Assembly (NCBI GenBank): GCA_022600255.1
Contig: JAHZKU010000299.1
Span: forward strand, 1-37,077
From: Actinomycetes bacterium
Lineage (GTDB): Bacteria; Actinomycetota; Actinomycetes; S36-B12; GCA-2699445
Direction: 5' to 3'
Length of the DNA: 37,077 nucleotides
Shown: in pieces, positions 1 to 8,866 of the stretch
Numbering within the stretch: position 1 is the first letter of the stretch
Layout: every line of letters begins with the position of its first letter
Notes under the pieces: model-generated
What the model saw: only the letters and a program-made list of their open reading frames with translations
The model's database searches: none
Told to the model about the DNA's origin: nothing
Program-made: the position numbers and the translations under genes

Positions 1-456
1 CGATACTTCTTCGCCCGCAAGACCATGTTTGTGAAGTACGCGTGTGGCTTCATTGTGCTCCCTGGTGGGTTCGGCACCTTGGACGAACTCTTCGAGGCAC
101 TCACGCTGGTCCAAACCCAGAAGGTCACAACGTTTCCTGTCGTCCTGGTGGGCAGTGAGTACTGGGCGGGTCTGATCGACTGGATCGGCACTGCACTCGA
201 AGAGGAAGGCATGATCAGCCCGGGCGATCTCGACCTCATCGACGTCACCGATTCCCCGGAGGAGGCAGTTCAGATCATCAAGAACGCCGAATCCACCCGG
301 CTGGCCCTGACCGCGGCCAATACCGCCTCCGGAGCACGAACGCCTGCATCCCAGCAGCCGGATCATTCTCCGCCGCCAAACGCGCCAGCCAAGCGGCGCA
401 GCCAAATCGAGGTCGATATCGCTCGCCGCGCTCAAGAGGGTCGAGACGGCAGTTGA
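1..456 (+). CDS. LOG-family / TIGR00730 Rossmann-fold protein (cytokinin riboside 5'-monophosphate phosphoribohydrolase-like), 5'-truncated by window edge
   Basis: Frame is open from base 1 (RYFFARKTMFVKYACGFIVLPGGFGTLDELFEALTLVQTQK); the PGGxGTxxE motif is diagnostic of the LOG family. The C-terminal ~65 aa is a low-complexity tail. Confidence 0.93.
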   Translation, partial: RYFFARKTMFVKYACGFIVLPGGFGTLDELFEALTLVQTQKVTTFPVVLVGSEYWAGLIDWIGTALEEEGMISPGDLDLIDVTDSPEEAVQIIKNAESTRLALTAANTASGARTPASQQPDHSPPPNAPAKRRSQIEVDIARRAQEGRDGS

Positions 457-480
457 GCGTGCGCGCCCTCGCAACGGGGA

Positions 481-530
481 CCCGTCAACCCGTCAACCCG
501 TCAACCCGTCAACCCGTCAACCCGTCAACC
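481..530. repeat. 8-bp tandem repeat (CCCGTCAA)x6 plus 2 bp
   Basis: Six exact head-to-tail copies of cccgtcaa at 481-528, followed by cc. Lies between convergent LOG and dapE and includes the dapE stop codon (517-519). Confidence 0.97.
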
Positions 531-1587
531 ATTGCATCATGATTCGTTCACACGCGACGAGATCGGAGATCGGCACGTGCTCGTTTGGCGCATGAGCCAG
601 TGTTGGATCCCCAGGACCAAAGTTCACCGCCGGAACCCCAATCTCACTAAATCGGGCGACATCGGTCCAACCAAGTTTCGGCTGTGGGGTCGCGCCGACT
701 GCGGCCACGAAGTCCGCTGCTGCAGGGCGCTGCAACCCTGGCAACGCACCGGGGGCCTCATCGACGAAGGCGACCTGATAGCCGGAGAAGACCTCCACGA
801 CGTGCTGCTTGGCCTGCGAAACTGAAAGATTCGGGGCGAAGCGGTAGTTGACCACCACTTCACAGAAGTCAGGAATGACGTTTCCGGCAATCCCCCCGGA
901 GATTCCGACGGCGTTCAGGCCTTCCCGGTATTCCAAGCCGTCAATCTGGACCCGCTGCGGCTGATAGTCCAGCAGTCGCTGCAGCACATCGATCGCATCA
1001 TGAACAGCGTTGCGTCCCATCCAACTCCGCGCACTGTGGGCACGCCGCCCAGGCACGGCAACCACTGCACGCAACGTACCTTGGCAGCCAGCCTCCACCA
1101 CCGCATTGGACGGTTCCATCAGCACCGCGAAATCGGCCGCTAGCAACTCCGGCGTGTCGCGCGCCAACCGCGCCAACCCATTCCTCTCAGCTTCGACCTC
1201 TTCGCACTCGTAGTAGACGAAAGTCACATCCCTATTGGGTTCCACCAACTGCCGGGCCAACTTCAATGAGACCGCGACACCACCCTTCATGTCACAGCTA
1301 CCCAGCCCGGATATCACTCCCTCGCTGAGCGTGTGTGGCAGGTTCCCGGCGCTGGGCACGGTGTCCAAGTGGCCGCCGATAAGCACCCGCTCGCGGCGAC
1401 CCAACTGGGTCTGGGCTACGACATTGTTGCCAACGCGAGTCACCGTAAGGCCGCTGATCTGGCGGACGGCAGCTTCTACCATGTCTGCCAGCGGCCCTTC
1501 TGAACCGGACTCGGAGGGCACGTCCACCAGGCTCGCGGTCAGTTGCACGATGTCTTGGGAGAGGTCGACGAAATCAGTTTGTTCCAC
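517..1587 (-). CDS. dapE: succinyl-diaminopimelate desuccinylase
   Basis: M20-family signature ([41 protein letters not shown]). ORF extends to ATG 1617, but that overlaps dapD; GTG at 1587 ([16 protein letters not shown]) fits the promoter geometry better. Confidence 0.93.
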   Translation of the reverse strand: MEQTDFVDLSQDIVQLTASLVDVPSESGSEGPLADMVEAAVRQISGLTVTRVGNNVVAQTQLGRRERVLIGGHLDTVPSAGNLPHTLSEGVISGLGSCDMKGGVAVSLKLARQLVEPNRDVTFVYYECEEVEAERNGLARLARDTPELLAADFAVLMEPSNAVVEAGCQGTLRAVVAVPGRRAHSARSWMGRNAVHDAIDVLQRLLDYQPQRVQIDGLEYREGLNAVGISGGIAGNVIPDFCEVVVNYRFAPNLSVSQAKQHVVEVFSGYQVAFVDEAPGALPGLQRPAAADFVAAVGATPQPKLGWTDVARFSEIGVPAVNFGPGDPTLAHAPNEHVPISDLVACERIMMQWLTG

Positions 1588-1592
1588 CTCGA

Positions 1593-1599
1593 TACGGTA
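1593..1599. promoter_or_regulatory. Overlapping opposed -10 elements: TACGGT (+, 1593-1598) and TACCGT (-, 1599-1594)
   Basis: Both match TANNNT and each lies exactly 6 nt from a start codon (dapD ATG 1605; dapE GTG 1587). Confidence 0.7.
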
Positions 1600-1604
1600 T
1601 AACG

Positions 1605-2543
1605 ATGAACACTGCATCTGCCGCCGCTATCCAACCTGCTTCGGGAATCGGCCTCGCCACCGTTTGTGATGGCCACATTCTTGACGTTTGGTACCCCAAC
1701 CCAACCCTCGGCGAAACAGCGGCTGATGTTCCGGACATCTCCACCGGGATTCACACCGACTCGCTGCGTCAGGTCTCGATTCAGACCATCACCACACGGA
1801 TCGCCGACCTGAAGGCCGCGCCGGTGGACACCGCAGATGTGTATCTGCGACTGCACTTGCTGAGTCACCGACTGGTCCAGCCGCATTCGATCAACCTCGA
1901 CGGCATCTTCGGGCTACTTCCAAATGTCGCGTGGACCAGCAAGGGTCCTGTTGCCTTGGAGCGTCTGGACCGGGCCCGCCTGGCTGCCCGCGCACACGGT
2001 GAGATTCTGACTGTTCTGTCGCTGGACAAGTTTCCTCGGATGGTTGACTACGTAACCCCGACGGGTGTTCGGATCGGCGATGCGGATCGCGTGCGACTCG
2101 GGGCGCACTTGGCCGCCGGGACTACCGTGATGCACGAAGGATTCGTGAACTTCAACGCGGGAACCTTGGGGACATCCATGGTCGAAGGTCGAATTTCCGC
2201 AGGCGTTGTCGTGGGCGACGGCTCGGACATTGGCGGCGGCGCGTCGATCATGGGCACGCTATCTGGCGGTGGCAAGGAAGTGATTTCAATCGGTCGTGGC
2301 TGCCTCATCGGGGCCAACGCCGGTTGCGGTATCTCCCTAGGCGACAACTGCATCATTGAAGCAGGTTGCTACGTTACGGGCGGCGCCAAAGTCGAGCTCC
2401 CCGATGGCGAAATCGTCCGGGCCCGCGACCTCTCCGGCGCATCAGACCTGCTGTTCATTCGGAACTCGGTCACCGGAGCGATCCAAGTGAAGTCCCGCAC
2501 CGGAAACTGGGGCGGCCTCAACGAAGCGTTGCACCAGAACTGA
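1605..2543 (+). CDS. dapD: 2,3,4,5-tetrahydropyridine-2,6-dicarboxylate N-succinyltransferase
   Basis: Actinobacterial DapD-like protein with left-handed beta-helix hexapeptide region ([69 protein letters not shown]). Confidence 0.95.
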   Translation: MNTASAAAIQPASGIGLATVCDGHILDVWYPNPTLGETAADVPDISTGIHTDSLRQVSIQTITTRIADLKAAPVDTADVYLRLHLLSHRLVQPHSINLDGIFGLLPNVAWTSKGPVALERLDRARLAARAHGEILTVLSLDKFPRMVDYVTPTGVRIGDADRVRLGAHLAAGTTVMHEGFVNFNAGTLGTSMVEGRISAGVVVGDGSDIGGGASIMGTLSGGGKEVISIGRGCLIGANAGCGISLGDNCIIEAGCYVTGGAKVELPDGEIVRARDLSGASDLLFIRNSVTGAIQVKSRTGNWGGLNEALHQN

Positions 2544-2565
2544 CGCACTGGGACGTGCGGGATGT

Positions 2566-2952
2566 TCAGTCTTCGTCCTCGTCAATGCCGGTCGAACCCA
2601 CCGCACCTAATCCCTCCCCTTCACCAACTTGGGCGACTCGGCTGAATGCACGGTCGGTCCAGGCTGCGCTTGCTGTGACGGCGTCGCGTGCCTCCTGTAG
2701 GTCAGCGGCCACCGCTAACAACATGGCATTCGCATCGTCGTGGCCCGTGGTGCGGAAGAACCTGTCGTCGTCTCCGGCGGCATCTTCCACCTGCTCAGCA
2801 ATGTGCTCGGTCGCCTCGCTTAAGCTAGCCAAGAGAACCCGAAGGACACCTAAGCTCTGGTACCAGTCGGCGACATCAGTGGGGGGTACGTCGGACAAGG
2901 CCGTGCGCACATCTTCTGCCGCCGCATTCAGCCGCAACGCATATTCACTCAT
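2566..2952 (-). CDS. small acidic helical protein of unknown function
   Basis: Open frame with AGGAGG upstream of ATG 2952 (MSEYALRLNAAAEDVRTALSDVPPTDVADWYQSLGVLRVLL...); acidic C-terminus DEDED. Confidence 0.7.
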   Translation of the reverse strand: MSEYALRLNAAAEDVRTALSDVPPTDVADWYQSLGVLRVLLASLSEATEHIAEQVEDAAGDDDRFFRTTGHDDANAMLLAVAADLQEARDAVTASAAWTDRAFSRVAQVGEGEGLGAVGSTGIDEDED

Positions 2953-3048
2953 AGTTGCCAGCATCCTCCTGTTCGCCCGGGTAGGCGAGTTGCGGCCTGA
3001 CCGTTAGCGCCCCAAGCGGAAAAAGCGTCGGGCCAGCCAACACCTGGC

Positions 3049-3702
3049 TTACGGGATTGCGTCGAACGTTTGCTTGCGCGCCTGGTACTTGCGGGTCATG
3101 ACGGGTTTGGCGACGAGGCGTACGAACCAAGGCAGGGTGTCCCAAGCTGCCGTCTGATCGTCCTGCGTGGCGCCATCACAAATCCACGGAAATACCAGTG
3201 CCGCGTCCGGGCCAGACCGGGTGTATTTGTGAAACTCATCCAGGTCAGCCGCCCTGATGTGCCGTTGCAGCACCTTGGTGGCGTCACGCTCTTCGTGCTG
3301 GCAGTGCCCAACCAAGATTGTGGTTAGTTCCACCAGGTTGGAGCGCATCTGCGCCAAGTCGACCGACCGACCAGCACCCAAGTCAGCGAACTGCACATCA
3401 AGCTTGTGGAGTTGCCCCGACAGCGCCGCGTGTTCGGCTTCCATGGCAGTCAGCACGACCTGCTCCTCCGGACGTGACGATCGTTCCTGCGCCAGCGGCC
3501 ACAAGTACTTGTCTTCACCCATGTGATGGTGCTCGAGTTGCTCCGAGAAGAAATTCCACCGCTGCACCAAACCGGTCGCATCGAGTTCGGGATCATCGGC
3601 AAGCGCCACAACTCCAGCAGTGATGCGGACCAACTCCCGCTTGAACGCTCCGTGCAGGAGTTGGTTCATCTTGAAATCAAGAGGTTTGTCGCCCACAGTC
3701 AC
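3049..3702 (-). CDS. hemerythrin HHE-domain protein
   Basis: Metal-ligand-like motifs LLHGAFKREL, EQLEHHHMGEDKYLWP, EAEHAAL, GHCQHEERDA. GTG 3702 overlaps the gltA TGA as GTGA; alternative ATG at 3669. Confidence 0.85.
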   Translation of the reverse strand: MTVGDKPLDFKMNQLLHGAFKRELVRITAGVVALADDPELDATGLVQRWNFFSEQLEHHHMGEDKYLWPLAQERSSRPEEQVVLTAMEAEHAALSGQLHKLDVQFADLGAGRSVDLAQMRSNLVELTTILVGHCQHEERDATKVLQRHIRAADLDEFHKYTRSGPDAALVFPWICDGATQDDQTAAWDTLPWFVRLVAKPVMTRKYQARKQTFDAIP

Positions 3703-4985
3703 CGCCCCAGAATGGGCTGATAGTTGCGCTCGGTGGCTCCCACGTACAACTGCCTCGGACGCCCAATCTTCGTTTCGGGATCGTCGATCATCTCGCGCCA
3801 CTGCGCAATCCAGCCCGGCAACCGACCGAGCGCGAACAAGACGGTGAACATGCGCGGGGGGAAGCCCAAAGCTTTATAGATCAGGCCGGTGTAGAAGTCG
3901 ACGTTGGGGTACAGGCTGCGTGACACGAAGAAATCGTCTGCCAGCGCCACCTCTTCCAGTCGCAGTGCAATGTCTAGCAGCGGATCGCGAATCTGCAGCA
4001 ACTCGAAGATCTCGTGCGCCTTTTCTTTAACGATCGCGGCGCGCGGATCGTAGTTCTTGTAGACCCGATGGCCAAAGCCCATGAGCTTAACGCCGTGATC
4101 ACGGTTCTTGACCTGACGAATGAAGGTGTTCACCCCGCCCCCGGACGCGTGGATTCCCTCCAGCATTTCCAACACGGCTTGGTTGGCACCGCCGTGCAGT
4201 GGTCCGAACAAGGCGTTGATGCCAGCGGAGATAGAGGCGAACATGTTCGCATGCGACGAGCCCACTAGGCGTACGGTTGACGTCGAACAGTTCTGCTCAT
4301 GATCGGCATGCAGGATCAGCAGCATGTCCAGGGCCTTGGCGATCGCCGGATCGACCTCGTAGTCTTCCGCCGGGACCCCGAATGACATCCGCAGATAGTT
4401 CTCGACGTAGGGGTAGGCATTGTTCGGATACAGGAACGGTTGGCCCACGGACTTCTTGTAAGCGTAAGCGGCAATGGTGGGGACCTTGGCCAGCAAACGG
4501 ATTGTGGAAATCTCCACCTGCTCAGGGTCGAGCGGGTCAAGGGAGTCTTCATAGAACGTTGACAGGGCACTGACGGCACTGGACAAGACCGGCATAGGGT
4601 GAGCGTCTCGGGGGAAACCGTCGAAGAGTCGGCGCAGATCTTCGTGCAGCATCGTGTGTCGCCCGATCCGTCCGGTGAAATCGGCCAACTCGGACTCGGT
4701 GGGCAACTCCCCGTAGATCAACAGATAAGCCACCTCTAGGTAGGTGGATTGCTGAGCCAGCTGTTCAATCGGATACCCGCGATAACGCAAGATGCCGGCG
4801 TCGCCATCGATATAGGTAATCGCGGAACGACACGATGATGTGTTCACGAATCCGGTGTCCAACGACGTCATACCGGTGGTCTTCAGCAGACTGCCAGTTT
4901 CAACCGCAGAGGCCCCCTCGGTTGCGAGAGCTACTGGCATATCCAGCGTCCCTCCGGGGTATTCCAGGGATACTTCATCGCTCAC
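3699..4985 (-). CDS. gltA: citrate synthase
   Basis: Citrate synthase motifs (DGDAGILRYRGYPIEQLA, LILHADHEQNCSTSTVR, LMGFGHRVYKNYDPRA, NVDFYTGLIYKALGFP). GTG 4985 is preceded by GGAGG; ORF extends to 5018. Confidence 0.96.
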   Translation of the reverse strand: MSDEVSLEYPGGTLDMPVALATEGASAVETGSLLKTTGMTSLDTGFVNTSSCRSAITYIDGDAGILRYRGYPIEQLAQQSTYLEVAYLLIYGELPTESELADFTGRIGRHTMLHEDLRRLFDGFPRDAHPMPVLSSAVSALSTFYEDSLDPLDPEQVEISTIRLLAKVPTIAAYAYKKSVGQPFLYPNNAYPYVENYLRMSFGVPAEDYEVDPAIAKALDMLLILHADHEQNCSTSTVRLVGSSHANMFASISAGINALFGPLHGGANQAVLEMLEGIHASGGGVNTFIRQVKNRDHGVKLMGFGHRVYKNYDPRAAIVKEKAHEIFELLQIRDPLLDIALRLEEVALADDFFVSRSLYPNVDFYTGLIYKALGFPPRMFTVLFALGRLPGWIAQWREMIDDPETKIGRPRQLYVGATERNYQPILGR

Positions 4986-5072
4986 AGCGATACCTCCACA
5001 GGGTTTTAGACTCTTCACCCAACACGTTCCACGTTACCGGCTGACCCAGTTGGCTGCGTCTTGGCGGTCGAG

Positions 5073-6263
5073 TTACGACGAATCCGATACACCCGCGGCG
5101 CGGTTAACCGGGCCGGCCGCGACGATGCGCTGCACCGCGGTCGCCTGCTCCGCCGGCGAGCCCGTAAGAGAGATTCGGACGTGCTCATGACCAGACGGGC
5201 CGTAGAAACTGCCCGGTGCCACCAGAATCCCGAGCGCCAAGAAGTGCTCGACCAACTGCATGTCAGGGGGCAGGTCACTGCCTGGAGCCCCGGCATCGGT
5301 GCGGTCCGGATTCATGTGGGGGTTCGCCGGGTCCGCGCGGACCCATAGAAAGAGCCCTTCGCTAGGCGACTGCACCACAAATGCGGCTTCAGTCAAAGCC
5401 GCAGCAAGGTCAACCCGACGTTGCTGATATTGCTGGGCGGCCAATCTCACATGATCATCGTCGTTCCAGGCGGCCGTCGCCGCCGCCTGGATGGGCTCCG
5501 GCACGATGAGGCCCGCGTTGCGCCGCTGGGACGCGAGATCGGCGATGAGTCCAGGATCGCCACTTACCATCCCCTCGCGGTAGCCCGCCATTGCGGATCG
5601 CTTTGACAGTGAGTGTACGGCGAGCAAGCCGGTCAGATCCCCGTCATTCACTTCCGGGGACAGAATCGAAGGTGCTGGGGAATCCGGTTCGGCCAACTCC
5701 AGGTAACACTCATCACTTGCCACCACACACCCCGAGTCTCGGGCCCATTGGACCACCTTGCGCAGGTGCTGCACCGGCAGCGTCTTCCCGGTGGGGTTGG
5801 ACGGCGTGTTGAGCCATAGAAGGTTTGGCCTACTGGGCCCGAATGCTAAGAGGGAGTCGCTGCGGATCACCTGAGCGCCCACGCGCAGTGCGCCCACTTC
5901 GTACGTGGGATAAGCCAGCGCAGGAATGCCCACAAGCGAAGTGTTGGACAACCGCAGCAGTCGAGGCAGGTCCGCGATCAGTTCCTTGCTGCCAATCGTG
6001 GCCAGCACTGCATCGGGTTGGATCTCCACCGATAGTCTGCGTTGCGCCCAAGCCGCATAAGCCTCCCGCAATGGCTGGGAGCCCACCGATTTGGGATAAC
6101 CCGGGGCGTTGGCCGCGACCCGGAGCGCCTCCTGCACAACGCGCGGAGTCGGTCCGGTTGGAGAACCTTGCCCAAGATCAATGGTGGGCTGCTGTCCGGC
6201 CGTGGCACGCTGCCGCAGCAGGGCGCTGAACTCGCTGATGTTCCACAGGCGCTGGGCCATCAC
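5073..6263 (-). CDS. dapC: succinyldiaminopimelate transaminase (DapC-like class I/II PLP aminotransferase)
   Basis: PLP lysine motif HSLSKRSAMAGYREG; NTPSNPTGK; position in a cluster with fdxA supports dapC. Confidence 0.87.
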   Translation of the reverse strand: MMAQRLWNISEFSALLRQRATAGQQPTIDLGQGSPTGPTPRVVQEALRVAANAPGYPKSVGSQPLREAYAAWAQRRLSVEIQPDAVLATIGSKELIADLPRLLRLSNTSLVGIPALAYPTYEVGALRVGAQVIRSDSLLAFGPSRPNLLWLNTPSNPTGKTLPVQHLRKVVQWARDSGCVVASDECYLELAEPDSPAPSILSPEVNDGDLTGLLAVHSLSKRSAMAGYREGMVSGDPGLIADLASQRRNAGLIVPEPIQAAATAAWNDDDHVRLAAQQYQQRRVDLAAALTEAAFVVQSPSEGLFLWVRADPANPHMNPDRTDAGAPGSDLPPDMQLVEHFLALGILVAPGSFYGPSGHEHVRISLTGSPAEQATAVQRIVAAGPVNRAAGVSDSS

Positions 6264-7240
6264 GATCCTCGGCTCAGGACGAGATCGAAGTTGCCCTGCT
6301 GCGTCGCAAACTCCACCACAGCAGTCCCTGAGTCACGAACACTCAGCAACTGCTGCAACAGCTCCGAGGCTGTCAGGTCCGCGCTGGCCTCGCGGGTTGG
6401 TTCGGTGACGGCGCCCTGCTCCACGCGCAATGTATGGGCGGCACGTAGCCATTCAATTAGGGCTGCAGTGTCACAAGCCTCTAGCAGCGCGGCTGCGCGA
6501 TTCAGTTCCGCCGCAGCCTGGCGAGCGCGCAGCGCGGCCTCGCCGGCGTTGGCCGCAAGGAACTCTGCGGTTCTTTCCACGGGTGCCGCACTGATACGGT
6601 TCAAGTCCCGAAAAGACCCGGCGGCAAGTCGCACCGCCAGTAGATTGGGGCCAGGGGCAACCACCACATTGCCCAGTGCCCCGGCAAGCAGATGGGGCAG
6701 GTGGGAGATCTCCGCCACGGATTGATCGTGCGTTTGCGCACTCACGGGAATCGGCTGGCCACCTAACGCTGTGATGATCTCGAGCACGCTGGCCAAGGCC
6801 GCAGCATCAGTCTGCGTTGTCACGACCACTGGCCAGGGCGCTTCTTGGAACAAGTCAGCGCGTCCGGCCGCGAACCCCGCTTCTTCTGATCCGGCCATTG
6901 GGTGCGTCGCAACAAACGGAAAAGTCGGGTCAACCGCGAGCCAGGCGCCGACAATTCCAGACTTCACTGAGCCAGCATCCATCACGACAGGTCGAGACCC
7001 GCTTGCCATCAGTTCCTGCAGCAGTACAGTGTTGCTTTGGGTCGGGGCCGCCAAGATCACGACGTCACAGGTGGCCAGTCCCGCTATCGATTCCACCGGC
7101 CGTACCCCGAGGTCAGCGGCCGCGCGTCGAGCAGCAGCATTGGGGTCGAACGCCGTCACGCTTGCGCTCGGTGCTAGGCAGCGTGCGATCGAAGATCCGA
7201 TCAGACCAAGGCCGGCGACCCCGACCACCGATTCACGCAT
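6260..7240 (-). CDS. tyrA: prephenate dehydrogenase
   Basis: N-terminal Rossmann GLGLIGSSIARCL; FVATHPMAGSEEAGFAAGRADLF; SHLPHLLAGAL; next to pheA. End overlaps dapC start. Confidence 0.93.
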   Translation of the reverse strand: MRESVVGVAGLGLIGSSIARCLAPSASVTAFDPNAAARRAAADLGVRPVESIAGLATCDVVILAAPTQSNTVLLQELMASGSRPVVMDAGSVKSGIVGAWLAVDPTFPFVATHPMAGSEEAGFAAGRADLFQEAPWPVVVTTQTDAAALASVLEIITALGGQPIPVSAQTHDQSVAEISHLPHLLAGALGNVVVAPGPNLLAVRLAAGSFRDLNRISAAPVERTAEFLAANAGEAALRARQAAAELNRAAALLEACDTAALIEWLRAAHTLRVEQGAVTEPTREASADLTASELLQQLLSVRDSGTAVVEFATQQGNFDLVLSRGS

Positions 7241-7243
7241 GAC

Positions 7244-8188
7244 TCAGGTCGCGAGCGACTCGGGGGTCAGCAAGGTGGCAATCCAGTCCGGCAATGCGTC
7301 AGCGGTCACCGATCCAGGCGGGGCTGACTCGCCGCCACGACGATCACCTCCGCCATTGAGCGGGTAGGAACCGAGGATCTTCAGTTCCGACGGCAATTCA
7401 GCGGCAGCCTGCAGGGCTTCCTGGATGCGCTCGTCGGCGATGTGTCCGCGCGCGGTTAGGAGAAACGAGTACTCCCCAGCCCGGGTCTTCAGGGGACGGG
7501 AACTGATCGATGTGAGTGCGATGTCCCGAGCGGCGAAGCATTGCAGGATCTCGACTAACACTCCCGTCCGGTCCCCGATCGGGGTGACCACGATCGACGT
7601 GCGATCGTGCCCAGTGGGCTCGGACACGCGTCGGCTGAGCAGCGCCATCCGCGTTGACACACCGCTGTGATCCTCAGCCACCCCGCGCAGAATTGCCAAC
7701 TGTTCCTGCTTTGCGGCAATCGCTGTGGTCAAGGCAGCGTGCTGGCTGTTGTCGGCCCCAGCCACAGCAGCGCTGGCCGCTGCATTAGATGCCACTAGTG
7801 TCACCGTTGCGTCGAGTGACTCCACAAACCGCCGACACTGCGAAAGCGCCGCGGATGTCGTGATGAGCTGTGTGACCTCACTCAGCCGACTGCCTGCCTG
7901 GCCAGCGGCCACGTAGTTGATCGGCACGATAATTTCTTCGTTGATAAAACACATGGAGGAACGAAAGATCAGCTCATCGATCGTGCTGGAGACGTCACCC
8001 TCGACCGAGGTTTCTAAGGGCACGACGCCGGCAGCGGCCTCCCCTGATTCCACGCTGAAGATGACATCGGCCACTGATTCGCGGGGTTCGACGCTGCCCG
8101 CCCAAGGTTTACCCAGCAGGTCCACAGCGCCGTGCGTGAACGTGCCAGGCGGCCCAAGGTAGGTGAGTCGCGGCTTAGGATCCGTCAC
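7244..8188 (-). CDS. pheA: prephenate dehydratase with ACT domain
   Basis: TYLGPPGTFTHGAV, VPLETSVEGDVSSTIDEL, STRMALLSR, ACT-type TGVLVEILQCFAARDIALTSISSRPLKTRAGEYSFLL. Start overlaps fdxA stop (GTGA). Confidence 0.94.
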   Translation of the reverse strand: MTDPKPRLTYLGPPGTFTHGAVDLLGKPWAGSVEPRESVADVIFSVESGEAAAGVVPLETSVEGDVSSTIDELIFRSSMCFINEEIIVPINYVAAGQAGSRLSEVTQLITTSAALSQCRRFVESLDATVTLVASNAAASAAVAGADNSQHAALTTAIAAKQEQLAILRGVAEDHSGVSTRMALLSRRVSEPTGHDRTSIVVTPIGDRTGVLVEILQCFAARDIALTSISSRPLKTRAGEYSFLLTARGHIADERIQEALQAAAELPSELKILGSYPLNGGGDRRGGESAPPGSVTADALPDWIATLLTPESLAT

Positions 8189-8517
8189 TCGTCGTGTTCC
8201 TGAGGTGGCAAGGCCGTGATGAACGGTACGTCCTTCTTGAATGGCCCGTGCTTGGCCGCGCCGCCGAGATCCGATTCCGGTATGCCATCGAAGAAGTCGA
8301 CGTTGGCCGCCGTGTACTGTTCTTGATCCTCGGGCACATCATCTTCGTAGTAGATCGCTTCCACCGGGCACACGGGCTCGCAGGCCCCACAATCGACACA
8401 CTCGTCCGGGTGGATGTACAGCATCCGTTCACCCTCGTAGATACAGTCGACCGGGCATTCATCGATGCATGCCTTGTCCTTAAGATCTACACATGGTTGT
8501 GTGATGACGTAAGTCAT
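8185..8517 (-). CDS. fdxA: 7Fe-type ferredoxin
   Basis: TYVITQPCVDLKDKACIDECPVDCIYEG...CVDCGACEPVCPVEAIY; strong SD AAGGAGG before ATG 8517. Confidence 0.96.
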   Translation of the reverse strand: MTYVITQPCVDLKDKACIDECPVDCIYEGERMLYIHPDECVDCGACEPVCPVEAIYYEDDVPEDQEQYTAANVDFFDGIPESDLGGAAKHGPFKKDVPFITALPPQEHDE

Positions 8518-8753
8518 CAGGTGCCTCCTTGCGAGCAGCAGATGATCTGGAGATAGGCCCAGACCAGATTCGTTGGCCAGAAATCGATTTGACTGTTAGT
8601 ACGCCACGTTCGGCGATAAGAATCGCCTTCGGTGCTCAGGACACGAGACCGGTCACGGATTTCAGACCCATCGCGGATTCGTACCCTTACTACCCCACTA
8701 GAGTATCCGAACTCGCGTACGGATCGGGTCAGCTAGTCCGATGCGCCCATTGG

Positions 8754-8796
8754 CATCCGCACGGAACCAGTCAGCATACGCACGGAAACCGTTCAG
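8754..8796. repeat. Imperfect direct repeat, two adjacent ~21-22 bp units sharing CGCACGGAA
   Basis: catccgcacggaaccagtcag (8754-8774) followed directly by catacgcacggaaaccgttcag (8775-8796). Confidence 0.7.
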
Positions 8797-8854
8797 TCAC
8801 GACCGGTGACCTGGGAGCCGGTCAAGATCCAAACACTGGCTGCATTTCCCTTGT

Positions 8855-8860
8855 TACCCT
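8855..8860 (+). promoter_or_regulatory. -10 element TACCCT placed for a leaderless transcript from ATG 8867
   Basis: TACCCT, 6-nt spacer tggcag, then ATG. Confidence 0.55.
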
Positions 8861-8866
8861 TGGCAG

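Noticed and set aside
481-530. CRISPR or phase-variation switch of dapE
   Set aside because: Simple 8-bp tandem repeat; the dapE stop is reached regardless of copy number.
1588-1617. dapE starting at ATG 1617
   Set aside because: Would overlap the dapD start and shows no SD or well-placed -10; GTG 1587 fits the exact promoter spacing. Still possible.
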